From positions 1-29,185 of the forward strand of contig JAGKXC010000060.1 of NCBI GenBank assembly GCA_021151535.1: a DNA stretch of 29,185 nucleotides, in the 5' to 3' direction. The stretch comes from Sphingobacteriia bacterium. Its GTDB lineage: Bacteria > Bacteroidota > Bacteroidia > NS11-12g > UBA955. This document shows positions 1-9,877 of this stretch, piece by piece. The notes beneath the pieces were generated by a model. The model was given only the letters and a program-made list of their open reading frames with translations, was not told the origin of the DNA and did not search any database. Both the position numbers and the translations under genes were made by a program. Within the stretch, counting starts at the first letter, position 1, and every line of letters starts with the position of its first letter.

Positions 1-20
1 ATATAACTCAGACCAATCAA

Positions 21-3000
21 TTAAGGTCTCATCAACATTAAAATTCCTTCATAATGGTGCAATTTGCCATCGATATATCGGAATGATATCTGATATGTGT
101 AAGCACCTTCCTGAGCCGGCTCGCCCTTCGTATCCGTGCCATCCCAACCCTTCTTAGGATCTTCAGTGTAATACAAAATCTCTCCCCAACGGTTAATAAT
201 TCTCATTCTGTATTTCGTAACACCAAATGAATTCTTATCTGGAGCAAATTCTTCATTCAACCCATCTGCATTTGGTGTAAATGCATTGATCTGCCATCTT
301 AATAATTCTGGCTTAAGGAAAATATACTTCTCAATACTATCTGAACATCCTGAATTATTAACAACACGTAAATATGCTTTAAAGTTACCCGTATCGGAAA
401 AAGTGGCCATAATTGGTCCTCCACCCGACATAACCTGACCATCTTCAAACTGCCATGAATACACATCCGCATCCTGACCTGTAAAATCAAACTGCCAATC
501 AGTATCAAAACCTCTAGACAATAAGTATTTAGACGTAAAATCAGCAACGGGTTTAGTTTTTACCGTTACTGGATAAGCTACAGATGTAGATGTGCAACCA
601 CGATCTGATGTTGCCGTTAAAACAACATTATAACTACCTGGATTTACATAAGTATAAACCGGGTTTTGCTGACTTGAATTGGCACCATTACCAAAGTCCC
701 AATTATAGGAAGCAATAAATCCCCTATTAACTGCTGCCACAGCTTTAAAATTTACTGGCGTCTTAGCACAAGCATTACTTCCAACAATACTAACACGTGG
801 ATGTTCATTTACCCTTAAATCAGTATAATACTGTGTTGCACATCCTTTATCACTCTTCGCAATTAACAACAATCGATAATCGCCCGTATCTGGCATTGTT
901 TGATCGGGAATTGTAATACCGGAATTCACCAAAGTTGTTTTCACAAACCAATCGTATGTCATTCCAGAAGCACCATTCGCATTACTGCCGTTGCTTATCA
1001 CAAACTTATTTCCTTGTAAACATTGCGATATGTTATTAACAACAAAATATGCTTTTGGAACAGGGTAAACATTCACCAATTTCTCCGCAGAATCAATACA
1101 ACCATCTGGGGTTAAAACATACAATTTAACATTGAATGCCCCAGCTGTAGTATAGGATTTTCCAGTCACATTTTTGGAAGTACTCGTTGTTGCATCACCA
1201 AAAGACCATAGACTATTATAAGTCCCACTATAAGTAGATCCATTTGTAAAATTAAATGTACCGCCACCCAAACATGCAGTATCTCTGCTGCTTGTAAACG
1301 AAACATTTGGTGTTTCAACCACATTTACTTCAATCCATGTAGAATCTTTACAGCCTTTATTTGAGTATACAGAATGCGTAATTCTAAACTTTCCCAAACC
1401 AGCGTAAGAATGAGTAGCGCTGTCAGTTGTAGCACTGGCTCCATCGCCAAACCACCAACTATGTTTCAATGCACCCGATCCACCCCATGCTTTTTCCATT
1501 TTAACTTTAAATGAGTTGCCTTTTAAACATTGATCCGAAGCGTTTACGAAAATATCGGCCAACGGATTCGGCAACACATCTACATTTCTTTGGAATGAAT
1601 CTTTACATCCCAAATTTGAAACAGCAATTACCCTTGCCCAATATGTGCCTGAGCCTGGAAATGTTTTATTAGGAACTGTATTGGCATAACCTGCCGTGCC
1701 ATCCGAGAATTTCCAATCCCTTCTAGCACCCAATGGATCACGTTTTGTACCCACCGTACACTTTTCTTCAAATGTGAAATAATTCGTTGAATAACAAATA
1801 CTTGAATCCTTAATTGTAAAATACGCTTTCGGCTCTTTTGCAACATATAACTTAAAGGTATCCCGATCCATACAACCAAGATTAGATGTGGTTGTCATGT
1901 AAATATTCTGATAACCTGTATCGGTAAAACTTACCGCCGTCACTTTCGAAGCTGTTGAAGTTTTCCCAATCGGATATTCCCACAACACAGTCCAAGTTCC
2001 AGACGCCAAGGACGTAGCATCCTGCCATTCAAATTGATTGTTTTTAAAACACGGACTAACAACTGTAAAATTGGCTTTATTCACCGGAGCCGGTTGAACA
2101 ACATAGGTAGAATCCACCGTATCCCTGCAGCCCACCGTTGACTCCGTAATCAATCGCACCCTAAAATTCCCTGTGCTCTTAAATGTATATTTCACTTGAT
2201 AGGGCGATGAAATAATGGTGTCTTTATCGCCATTTCCAAAATCCCAATAACTCTTACCAATTCCTTCCTTGCTAGCTGATGAATCAACAATTGTAATCTC
2301 AGCTTTTTCACAGAAATAATTCTTCTTGGTAGTTAAATAAGCTACAGGATAAGGATAAACAACCAAGGCCGTATCTAATGTATCTCCGCAACCTTTTTTG
2401 GAATATACCATGTACCGCAAACTGTAACTACCTATCGTATCAAAAGTGTAAGAGAACTTTACCGTGTCAATTAAAGTTGTTTTCTTTTTATACCAATCCG
2501 TTAATTTCCAAACACTCCGATCAAAGGCATCATTATTATATTTTGTGCCATCTTTCATCACAAACCTGTCTGTCTTATAACATCTATTCAACGTATCAAA
2601 TGCAATCCTAGCATTTAATGCGTCAGAACGTCGAACAAATGCAGAATCGATACTTACGCAATTGGTTGATGTATCTTTAACCCTAAGCCACAACTTCTGA
2701 TCTTTTATTGCGGTAAAGGATCTATTTGTACTTGAATCTTGCCATTTGTATAAAAATTTACTAGAAAATGGCGCACTTAAAACATAATTCAAGGTTGAAG
2801 TACATTGTGTAATTGTATCAGGAAAATCAAATACAGGTCCTTGTTTAAAGCTGATAATTTTTGATCTAACAATGGTATCCACAACACCACAATCCAACAA
2901 AACTGGCATTTTAACTACTACGTAATAAGTACCAATTTTTGCAAACTTGTGAACCACCGAAATACCTGTATCTGAAGTACCATCGCCAAACGTCCACCGA

Positions 3001-4544
3001 TAACCTCTAATTTTGGGCTTACCTTCAACTATTGCAGTTAACTTTACTGGCTCACCAGGACATTGTGTTTTTCTTGCGATTTTTATATCATAACTCGTAT
3101 TTTCGAATAGCGCCCCAGCAGAATAAGCATAACTTTCATAAGGCCCTACTCCATAAGCCACCACTACCATACCACTATCACATTCAATTACATTAGAGCT
3201 TGGGTTAGCAACCTTAATCTGAGCATATCCATAACTCTTGCCGCCGCAACTAAAACTTGTAAAACTCGCAGCAGAAACACTGGTACCATTCAACTTTACA
3301 ATTGATCTAGCACTCCAATCGACCAAAATATTCACCCAGTGCTGATTCATATTGCTCGTAGTTGCAGTTCCTACTGTTGTTTTCAACAATCGTTGATTCA
3401 CGTCCGGCATAATTAATATCGCTGGATCTCCATTTGAACCAGTTAAACCCGAACAAACCCCGTTTTTCATATACTGAACAACGTATGCGGGCTTATCAGT
3501 TCTTACACAATGAGGTGTTGCTGATGTTACGTGCTGATAAATCCACTCTCCTTTTTTCATGATCGTTGTAGACAGTGTACCATTGATGTAAACCTTAGTT
3601 GTATCATTTGCAGCAATAACTTTATAAGCATAACCACCAGTTTGTCCACTAAATGGCATTAAAATATAATCTTTACCCAGTGCATTCGTTGGAAGCACTT
3701 GTGTATATAAGTGGTCTCTTCCATTTATTCCAGCACCGCAATTGCCCTTTGTAACATAAATGGATCTCGCTCCTGAAAACACATTGATTTTACCACAACC
3801 CTCTACTACACGAATTCTAGTACCCGTTAAATCTCCGTTCTTCGCACCCGTAACAGACCAAGACGTTGCTGCTGGATCTGTATTGTTCGTACCATCTGCA
3901 TCATTTGATTGAACTTGATACACCTGGCCACGAGATAATGTTACTGTATAAGCCGTACCAGCCGCATTACCACCTGCGGTTCTATACGTTGGCGTAATTT
4001 CTACCTTCACACTATTATCCATCCCGATGATTACAAACTCACTTTGAGCATACTTAGAACCCGATGTTCCAGCATTTGGCGGAAAAGAAGCTACAAAAAA
4101 CTCTGGCGCCGCAGGAATACTCTCATAAGGCAACACAAATGTTCCGTCTGATCGGTTAATCTCCAAATTCATACAGTAAACGTTCACAGGATCTTTCGCT
4201 ACAATCCTTAAACCACGCTTACTGTTTAAATTCGCCGAGTTAAACTCCGATCCTATGGGATAGTAATAATTGGGATCCACCGGAATCCTATTTACTTTTC
4301 CTGCGGTGATATTATAAGTTGCCGCAGATCCAGTTAATCTAGGATTATCCAACACCAATGTGGTATTTACTTGTGAAGTTACAAAAATTAATAATGTATC
4401 CGGATAACCGCCTGTTCTGGTTTCCATCTCCATAAAACTCATGTAAAAAGTTTTACCAGTAGAAGAAATCTGCCCATTTAACAGGTTCGCAAAAAACAAA
4501 AAAAAGCAAAGGAATATCCCCCTGCCCAAAGTGGTAATTTTCAT
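21..4544 (-). CDS. Giant secreted PKD-repeat protein with T9SS type B sorting tail
   Basis: About 1507 residues if translation starts at the ATG at 4544. That start is preferred over an ATG 27 codons upstream because it directly gives a signal peptide (MKITTLGRG, a hydrophobic core, then NGQ). Residues of roughly 30-500 resemble the IgGFc-binding N-terminal domain of Bacteroidota surface proteins. The middle carries at least six PKD-type repeats, visible as WxFGDG/WDFGNG motifs each followed by a GxYxVxL strand and spaced cysteines. The last ~90 residues (from AFTPNADGLNEEF, through INRWGE and GWDGT, to the end) are the gliding-motility-associated C-terminal (CHU_C) domain, a type B T9SS signal. 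Expected role: a large adhesin or surface structural protein exported to the Sec/T9SS pathway and attached or released outside. The ligand cannot be read from sequence. It stands alone, 256 bases from mnmA on the same strand. Confidence 0.88.
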   Translation of the reverse strand: MKITTLGRGIFLCFFLFFANLLNGQISSTGKTFYMSFMEMETRTGGYPDTLLIFVTSQVNTTLVLDNPRLTGSAATYNITAGKVNRIPVDPNYYYPIGSEFNSANLNSKRGLRIVAKDPVNVYCMNLEINRSDGTFVLPYESIPAAPEFFVASFPPNAGTSGSKYAQSEFVIIGMDNSVKVEITPTYRTAGGNAAGTAYTVTLSRGQVYQVQSNDADGTNNTDPAATSWSVTGAKNGDLTGTRIRVVEGCGKINVFSGARSIYVTKGNCGAGINGRDHLYTQVLPTNALGKDYILMPFSGQTGGYAYKVIAANDTTKVYINGTLSTTIMKKGEWIYQHVTSATPHCVRTDKPAYVVQYMKNGVCSGLTGSNGDPAILIMPDVNQRLLKTTVGTATTSNMNQHWVNILVDWSARSIVKLNGTSVSAASFTSFSCGGKSYGYAQIKVANPSSNVIECDSGMVVVAYGVGPYESYAYSAGALFENTSYDIKIARKTQCPGEPVKLTAIVEGKPKIRGYRWTFGDGTSDTGISVVHKFAKIGTYYVVVKMPVLLDCGVVDTIVRSKIISFKQGPVFDFPDTITQCTSTLNYVLSAPFSSKFLYKWQDSSTNRSFTAIKDQKLWLRVKDTSTNCVSIDSAFVRRSDALNARIAFDTLNRCYKTDRFVMKDGTKYNNDAFDRSVWKLTDWYKKKTTLIDTVKFSYTFDTIGSYSLRYMVYSKKGCGDTLDTALVVYPYPVAYLTTKKNYFCEKAEITIVDSSASKEGIGKSYWDFGNGDKDTIISSPYQVKYTFKSTGNFRVRLITESTVGCRDTVDSTYVVQPAPVNKANFTVVSPCFKNNQFEWQDATSLASGTWTVLWEYPIGKTSTASKVTAVSFTDTGYQNIYMTTTSNLGCMDRDTFKLYVAKEPKAYFTIKDSSICYSTNYFTFEEKCTVGTKRDPLGARRDWKFSDGTAGYANTVPNKTFPGSGTYWARVIAVSNLGCKDSFQRNVDVLPNPLADIFVNASDQCLKGNSFKVKMEKAWGGSGALKHSWWFGDGASATTDSATHSYAGLGKFRITHSVYSNKGCKDSTWIEVNVVETPNVSFTSSRDTACLGGGTFNFTNGSTYSGTYNSLWSFGDATTSTSKNVTGKSYTTAGAFNVKLYVLTPDGCIDSAEKLVNVYPVPKAYFVVNNISQCLQGNKFVISNGSNANGASGMTYDWFVKTTLVNSGITIPDQTMPDTGDYRLLLIAKSDKGCATQYYTDLRVNEHPRVSIVGSNACAKTPVNFKAVAAVNRGFIASYNWDFGNGANSSQQNPVYTYVNPGSYNVVLTATSDRGCTSTSVAYPVTVKTKPVADFTSKYLLSRGFDTDWQFDFTGQDADVYSWQFEDGQVMSGGGPIMATFSDTGNFKAYLRVVNNSGCSDSIEKYIFLKPELLRWQINAFTPNADGLNEEFAPDKNSFGVTKYRMRIINRWGEILYYTEDPKKGWDGTDTKGEPAQEGAYTYQISFRYIDGKLHHYEGILMLMRP

Positions 4545-4800
4545 TTCGATATTGTTGACTTTATGTCTGTTGACATAAACGTATTTTTTTACGGAAATGT
4601 TGCTTGAGAATTGAAAAAAATCCATTTTACGTCAAATAGATGACACAAATATGACAATTAGTTAGATTAAGTCACTTTATAAAGAATTCTCGTATCAAAT
4701 TCATGTTTTAAAAAACTACCATCCAATCGAATTACTAAAAAAAACTTTCATTAACCTAATCGAAATTGAAAAGACTTAAACTAGAAAATTATTTTTCTAA

Positions 4801-6003
4801 TTAATCTGAAATAACCCCGCTAAATATAATTTCGTCAGCAAAATAAACAGCAGCAAATTGCCCTGGTGTAACCGCTTTCTGCGGAAATTCAAACAACACT
4901 TGATACCCCTTCAATTCTGAATCAAATGATAATTTCACCTCAAATAATGCTTGCCTATATCGAATTCTTGCCTTTAACAGCAAATCGCCAGATAATACAG
5001 CCTCCTTTAAATCTAATCTTACCCAATGAGCTTCATCTTCGTGAATAAACAAACCAGCCGCATATAAACCCACATGATCCTCTCCTTGCCCCACATAAAC
5101 CAAATTATTTTCTGTATCAATATCCAAAACAAAAAGCGGCAAAGGCTTCCCTCCAATCTGTAAACCCCGTCTCTGTCCCCTGGTGTAAAAATGCGCTCCT
5201 TGATGTCTCGCAATAACCTTACCGTCTGTTCTCTGAAATCTACTCAACCAAAGTGTTGGATCCAAAAACCCCGACTTCGAATCTAACAATTCCTTAAAAT
5301 GTTTGCTTGCCGCACCCTCTCTGTCAATCTCAATGATATCACCTGATTTAATTGCCAACTTTTGCTGCAAAAAATCAGGCAAACTAACCTTGCCAATAAA
5401 ACACAAACCTTGACTATCTTTTTTGGCCGCAGTTACCAAACCATTTTCCTCTGCAATCTTCCTAACTTCAGCTTTTTGAAGCTCACCTATTGGGAAAAGT
5501 GCCCTACTCAACTGGAATTGATTCAATTGACATAAAAAATAACTTTGATCTTTATTTGGATCCATTCCACCTAACAACTGGTAAACAATTTCACCTGAAG
5601 AATCAACAGTTTCACCTTTTCGAACATAATGGCCCGTAGCAACAAAGTCAGCACCCAACTTCAAAGCTTCCTTTAAAAAAACATCAAATTTAATTTCTCT
5701 GTTACATAATACATCCGGATTAGGAGTTCTTCCACGTTCATATTCGGCGAACATGTAGTCTACAATCTTTTCTTTGTAGATTTCACTTAAATCAATCACT
5801 TGAAATGGAATTCCCAATTGCTCTGCCACCATCATTGCATCCCTACTATCGTCGATCCAAGGACATTCATCCTCCAACGTCACGGCAGCATCATTCCAGT
5901 TTCGCATAAAAAGCCCAATAACTTCAAAGCCTTGCTGTTTCAACAACAAAGCCGCTACCGAACTATCCACCCCTCCACTCATTCCAACCACTACACGTTT
6001 CAT
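4801..6003 (-). CDS. mnmA: tRNA-specific 2-thiouridylase MnmA
   Basis: Catalyses ATP-dependent 2-thiolation of the wobble uridine (U34) in tRNAs for Lys, Glu and Gln, in the cytoplasm. The 400-residue length is normal. The PP-loop SGGVDSS lies at residues 9-15. The catalytic cysteine in NPDVLCNREIKFD is about residue 100, and the partner cysteine in SQGLCFIGK is about residue 201; both are present. The tRNA-binding GHY and the GQRRGL motif of the central domain are also intact, and the C-terminal beta-barrel domain follows. It appears monocistronic. A near-consensus -7 element (one mismatch to TAnnTTTG) is at 6008-6015 on the minus strand, just ahead of the ATG. A weak AT-rich hairpin at 4782-4799 follows the stop codon and might act as a terminator, but lacks a GC-rich stem. 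Confidence 0.97.
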   Translation of the reverse strand: MKRVVVGMSGGVDSSVAALLLKQQGFEVIGLFMRNWNDAAVTLEDECPWIDDSRDAMMVAEQLGIPFQVIDLSEIYKEKIVDYMFAEYERGRTPNPDVLCNREIKFDVFLKEALKLGADFVATGHYVRKGETVDSSGEIVYQLLGGMDPNKDQSYFLCQLNQFQLSRALFPIGELQKAEVRKIAEENGLVTAAKKDSQGLCFIGKVSLPDFLQQKLAIKSGDIIEIDREGAASKHFKELLDSKSGFLDPTLWLSRFQRTDGKVIARHQGAHFYTRGQRRGLQIGGKPLPLFVLDIDTENNLVYVGQGEDHVGLYAAGLFIHEDEAHWVRLDLKEAVLSGDLLLKARIRYRQALFEVKLSFDSELKGYQVLFEFPQKAVTPGQFAAVYFADEIIFSGVISD

Positions 6004-6117
6004 ACTACAAATTTCTTATAATTTCTTGTATATATGGCGATTTCGACTAAACCTTTCAATCCATTTCCATGTATTTAACAAAAAAAAACAACCCAACCGC
6101 CAATTCCACCTAGCACA

Positions 6118-8244
6118 TTAATACTTTCCAAGCCATTTTCGTAAAGCCCATTCCCCCCCAAATAAACAAACTACAGCTACAAGTACACTCAGTAATCTCC
6201 ACCAATAAGTTTCTTTTTCTTCCACTTTTAACAAAACTGCAGACTGAATTTTATCAACTATTCGTTTTTCAAAACCACTCAAATTACCAACAACTTCAAA
6301 ATCGCCTTTTGTTTGATTAGATTTCACCTTCATCCATTGATGACGGGCTGTAAGATCCAATAATTCCAAAGGCTTTTCATTTACCAAAACAATCTCTTCA
6401 TCTTGAAAAATTTCTCCTCCAATATTCACTTTTGCCGATAACCGATATTCTCCACTTGACAAATTATCAATGAAAAAATCCTGGCCTACATCATTTCTTG
6501 TCAAGGATATCGGCTCTGATTCTCCAGATTTCTGGTTGTGCTTTCTCAGTTGCAAATCAATTTTTGCTTCAGCATTAATTTTGCCATCCGCTTCCCTGTA
6601 AACAACCCTACCCAATAACATCTGGGATTGATCAACCATACTTTTTGAAAGCTGTATTTCCAAACGAGATGGTTTGTCTACCATCGCATTCAAAACCAAT
6701 AAACTACGACGAAACCATTGATCAAATGCAGAAAAATCAGACCATTCTTTATATTCAGCAAGCCGCCATCGCCAAAAACCTTTACCCAAACTTATCATCA
6801 AACTATTCCACTGTGAATTTCTGACTATCCAATGTAATGGTATTTTTGTAAGGTTACCGTTCCATCGTTGCCATAACAAAACATCGATAGCATTTACACC
6901 CATATTCCCCATAGACAACATTGGAACTTGTAATGGAGGATAAATATCAAATCTTCCACTTAGCCGGTTATCCATTGTAAACCCAGCATATTGATTATTC
7001 CAACCACATTGAACATCCTGCCAAACAAATTGATTGGAAATACTACCAAACATTTCAGAAAGGAGCCTAACATCCTCATCGCCAGAAACCATGAACCAAA
7101 TGGGCTTCCCTCCCTGTTGCCATTTTCGTAAAACATTTAAATTCAATCCTTTATTTACACCTTTTATCAATATTATATCTGATTGAGTTTCCCATTTCTG
7201 CCAGTTTAAACCATTGGTTAAAATCAATTCAAATTGATCCCAATTTCTCAACGTTCGTTTCATTGCGGCGATATCTGGATCTACAAAATCCGCAATCAAT
7301 AAGATTCGTTTTTTATTTTCAATCACTTTAACCAATTTGGAACTTCGATTATTGAAAGAATTTTTTTCATTTTTCAGTGGAAGAACTTGAACAGAAAGGT
7401 TGTATCTACCAGGCATTTTTTTCACCCAATCAAAACTAACTTTTTGAGATTCACGGGATTGTGATACAACAACAACTTTATTAGCTACTACCTGATTATC
7501 AACCAATAATTGTGCAGTAAAACTTCCTTTAAAATCTTTGGAAACAATTTGGGCTTCAATAGGGGTAACACCATCACTAAGCACTTCATCATTCACCAAT
7601 AAACTTTTCACTGATAGATCGGCATAAACCTTTGGATCGCCAGTTCCAATAAAAAATACAGGAATATCTTTGGGACTTGTAATGTAATCCGGATCCATCC
7701 CAACATTGGAAATACCATCTGAAATTAATAGAGCACCAGACACAGGTGAATGTTTTTGAAATTGAGAAAGGTGATCAAAAACAGCGGCTATTGAAGTTGC
7801 ATTGCGCTTTTCACCTTTTTTGACGCCTTCTGCTAAATCAGACCCAGCTGTTAGTATTTCTGAGCTAAAGGAATACTGTTTAATCTTCACCGCAGAAATA
7901 GGCTTCAAACCATTATTTACCCAATCCTCAGCACGTTTTAGCTCTAAGGAATCCATCGATAAACTTGAGTCTACATACACTAAAAAGTTTGGTTGAATCT
8001 CTTTTGTTTTTGTTATCACCCACCAAGGATTGAACAGCAATATAGACAATAAAAAAACACCTGTAAATCTCAAAAAAGCGGCAATAAACCACCAATTATT
8101 CTCAGAAATTAATTGGGTTTTGCTTAAACCGGCTCTTCTTTTAAAATACTTTTCAAAAAACCACCAATAATACCAAATAGTAACAGCGGAAGACACCAAT
8201 ACTGCCAATAGCCAGTATAAACCATTCACACCCGCTATCATCAT
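6118..8244 (-). CDS. Membrane-anchored VWA-domain protein (BatA-like)
   Basis: A 708-residue protein of unknown exact function. Two N-terminal transmembrane helices (about residues 9-31 and 51-73) precede a von Willebrand factor A domain whose MIDAS motif DSSLS is at about residues 92-96, with LLISDG further on. Around residues 315-400 there is a class I glutamine-amidotransferase-like segment (KRILLIADF ... WFMVSGDED), a layout common in Bacteroidota VWA membrane proteins. A single C-terminal helix (about 680-700) ends the protein. By family, these are envelope proteins that bind partners through a metal-dependent adhesion site; a substrate cannot be named. The gene lies 24 bases behind the T9SS type A protein gene with no -7 element between them, so the two are probably cotranscribed. 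Two adjacent ATGs (8244 and 8241) are possible starts. Confidence 0.8.
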   Translation of the reverse strand: MMIAGVNGLYWLLAVLVSSAVTIWYYWWFFEKYFKRRAGLSKTQLISENNWWFIAAFLRFTGVFLLSILLFNPWWVITKTKEIQPNFLVYVDSSLSMDSLELKRAEDWVNNGLKPISAVKIKQYSFSSEILTAGSDLAEGVKKGEKRNATSIAAVFDHLSQFQKHSPVSGALLISDGISNVGMDPDYITSPKDIPVFFIGTGDPKVYADLSVKSLLVNDEVLSDGVTPIEAQIVSKDFKGSFTAQLLVDNQVVANKVVVVSQSRESQKVSFDWVKKMPGRYNLSVQVLPLKNEKNSFNNRSSKLVKVIENKKRILLIADFVDPDIAAMKRTLRNWDQFELILTNGLNWQKWETQSDIILIKGVNKGLNLNVLRKWQQGGKPIWFMVSGDEDVRLLSEMFGSISNQFVWQDVQCGWNNQYAGFTMDNRLSGRFDIYPPLQVPMLSMGNMGVNAIDVLLWQRWNGNLTKIPLHWIVRNSQWNSLMISLGKGFWRWRLAEYKEWSDFSAFDQWFRRSLLVLNAMVDKPSRLEIQLSKSMVDQSQMLLGRVVYREADGKINAEAKIDLQLRKHNQKSGESEPISLTRNDVGQDFFIDNLSSGEYRLSAKVNIGGEIFQDEEIVLVNEKPLELLDLTARHQWMKVKSNQTKGDFEVVGNLSGFEKRIVDKIQSAVLLKVEEKETYWWRLLSVLVAVVCLFGGEWALRKWLGKY

Positions 8245-8268
8245 GCAGTTGATTTAAAGGTTAAAACC

Positions 8269-8931
8269 TTACTTCTTCAGAATCTGATTTTTATAGAGCA
8301 CGTTGTTCACTTTAAAAGCAACAACATATGTACCGGCACTATAATTGGCAAAATTCAACTTGCCATTTTCAATTTGATTTACGGTTGAAACAAGTTTTCC
8401 TTGTAAATCATAAACGGCCACATTTGAAGCATTTAATGGCAGATTCAAAACATCAAACACTGGATTAGGTCCAACGGTTTCAACCACATATTTCGCATCA
8501 GTTGTATGTGAAAATGGCAAATACACTCTCCAGCTAAGTGTGTCTTTCACTTGACTAGATCCATACTTATTCCAAATTTCATATTGAATTACTGCAGTAT
8601 CGGCTTTTTTCATCGCCATAAAAGAAATCTTCAATCCTGCTTTTTCATTGGGTTGAATGGTAGCAAAAGTATCGCCTACAATCAATTCACCGTAACAATT
8701 CACATTATCACAGATGGTAATAATCCAACCAGATGGCGCATCTGCAAAAACTCTTCTATAACTTACAACCATTGGGTTTGGGGTATTATTGGTAAAATAC
8801 AATGGACAATCATCTGGACCATCAGGACCAATGGTAAACTCATTGGTTCCAGGATGTGTCAATTTGATATCCTGCGCAAACGCAACGCAAATAAATAATA
8901 CGCTTAAAATAGAAAGAAAGCCTTTTTTCAT
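8269..8931 (-). CDS. Small secreted protein with T9SS type A sorting tail
   Basis: 220 residues. The N-terminus is a clear signal peptide (MKKGFLSILSVLF then CVAFAQ), probably cleaved after the AFAQ region. The last ~70 residues match the type A T9SS C-terminal domain: GPNPVFDVLNL, VYDLQGKLV, YSAGTYVV and a lysine-rich end (NQILKK). The middle ~120 residues look like an immunoglobulin-type beta sandwich (FTNNTPNPMVVSYRR ... GWIITICDN) with a few cysteines; no enzymatic motif is visible. Expected fate: Sec export to the periplasm, then T9SS secretion with tail removal. The substrate or role is not recognisable. An exact -7 element lies 12 bases upstream of the ATG. Confidence 0.85.
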   Translation of the reverse strand: MKKGFLSILSVLFICVAFAQDIKLTHPGTNEFTIGPDGPDDCPLYFTNNTPNPMVVSYRRVFADAPSGWIITICDNVNCYGELIVGDTFATIQPNEKAGLKISFMAMKKADTAVIQYEIWNKYGSSQVKDTLSWRVYLPFSHTTDAKYVVETVGPNPVFDVLNLPLNASNVAVYDLQGKLVSTVNQIENGKLNFANYSAGTYVVAFKVNNVLYKNQILKK

Positions 8932-8943
8932 AATCTTAATTTA

Positions 8944-8951
8944 CAAATTTA
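8944..8951 (-). promoter_or_regulatory. -7 promoter element (TAAATTTG) for the T9SS type A gene
   Basis: Exact match to TAnnTTTG on the minus strand, 12 bases ahead of the ATG at 8931. I did not find a convincing -33 TTG, and the motif is AT-rich, so chance is possible. Confidence 0.4.
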
Positions 8952-8967
8952 CTTAATATCAAGCAAA

Positions 8968-9864
8968 TTAATCACACAACCACTGGGAGAATTTCGACCA
9001 ATCGCCAACTGCACCTCCGTAATAGTTCTCTAATTCAGACATATTATCCATTGAAGATTCAGTATCTACTAATCCCATAAATACGCCTGATTGTTTGGCA
9101 AACAACAAATCCTCATCCCAATTCATATCTGAATCGGAATAATCCATCTGTGTTTCTGATGCCGCAGATGTTTCCATTTCTTCCAATTGACTCAACTCAT
9201 CAGCAAGTGTAGACTGGTACCAAAATGTAACGATTTCAGAACCCATACCACCGATAACATCTGTTTGCCAATTATCGCCAATATAAATTACTTCATTTGC
9301 GCCAACACCCGCTTTAGAAAGTGCCGTTTCAAAAAAAGCTAAATTGGGTTTCGCAATCCCTAATTGTTCTGAACTAATAAGTAAATCTATCATGGGCGTC
9401 AAACCATTGGAATGCAGCTTCAACTCTTGTGTCTTTTCAAACCCGTTGGTTAAAATCGCCACTTTATATTTTTTCGAAATCCGTTTCAATGCATCCATAG
9501 CACCGGGCATTAAGATGGTCATTACCGGACAAATTTCAAGATATTCTTGCCAAACGTTTGCAGGCTGAAGTGCCACTGGTATACCCATTTCATTGAAGGT
9601 ATCGTAAAACCTTGCCGTTCTAAGAGTCTCTTTGTCTACCTCGCCTTTTTCATATCTTTTCCAATAGGCAGCATTCACATCTTGATACAAGTTGATAAAT
9701 GCATCCACATGCCAATCACAATGTAGATTCAAATGATGTCTGTGATACAACTCTTTTAACGCCTCTCTTGCATTGGCATCAAAATCCCAAAGTGTGTTAT
9801 CTAAATCTAAAAACACCCATTTAATTTGCTCTTTATCAAACAATGGATGCTCCATATTATTCAT
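8968..9864 (-). CDS. HAD-family noncanonical nucleotidase (YjjG-like) with acidic C-terminal extension
   Basis: 298 residues. HAD motif I is DLDNTLWDFD (nucleophile aspartate about residue 20), motif II is ILTNGF, the conserved lysine is in KPNLAFF, and motif IV is YIGDNWQTDVIGG. The order and the cap region (DxxxxYWKRYEKGEVDKE) match the YjjG/noncanonical pyrimidine nucleotidase group, which dephosphorylates damaged or unusual nucleoside monophosphates in the cytoplasm. Family members are usually about 225-240 residues. Here ~60 extra residues follow the core, very rich in Glu, Asp, Ser and Met, before a short end (WSKFSQWLCD). The extension's function is unknown. The gene starts 13 bases after adk and is probably cotranscribed with it, which fits nucleotide metabolism. 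A second ATG three codons in is an alternative start. Confidence 0.85.
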   Translation of the reverse strand: MNNMEHPLFDKEQIKWVFLDLDNTLWDFDANAREALKELYHRHHLNLHCDWHVDAFINLYQDVNAAYWKRYEKGEVDKETLRTARFYDTFNEMGIPVALQPANVWQEYLEICPVMTILMPGAMDALKRISKKYKVAILTNGFEKTQELKLHSNGLTPMIDLLISSEQLGIAKPNLAFFETALSKAGVGANEVIYIGDNWQTDVIGGMGSEIVTFWYQSTLADELSQLEEMETSAASETQMDYSDSDMNWDEDLLFAKQSGVFMGLVDTESSMDNMSELENYYGGAVGDWSKFSQWLCD

Positions 9865-9877
9865 AAAATCTGTTCAA

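Noticed and set aside
1..29. Short inverted repeat AGACC/GGTCT at the window start, near the stop of the giant gene
   Set aside because: Five-base stem with a 10-base loop overlapping the coding end and no T run; not a credible terminator.
540..3060. Possible nucleotide repeats in the giant surface gene
   Set aside because: The PKD units share protein motifs but are too diverged at DNA level to be annotated as repeats.
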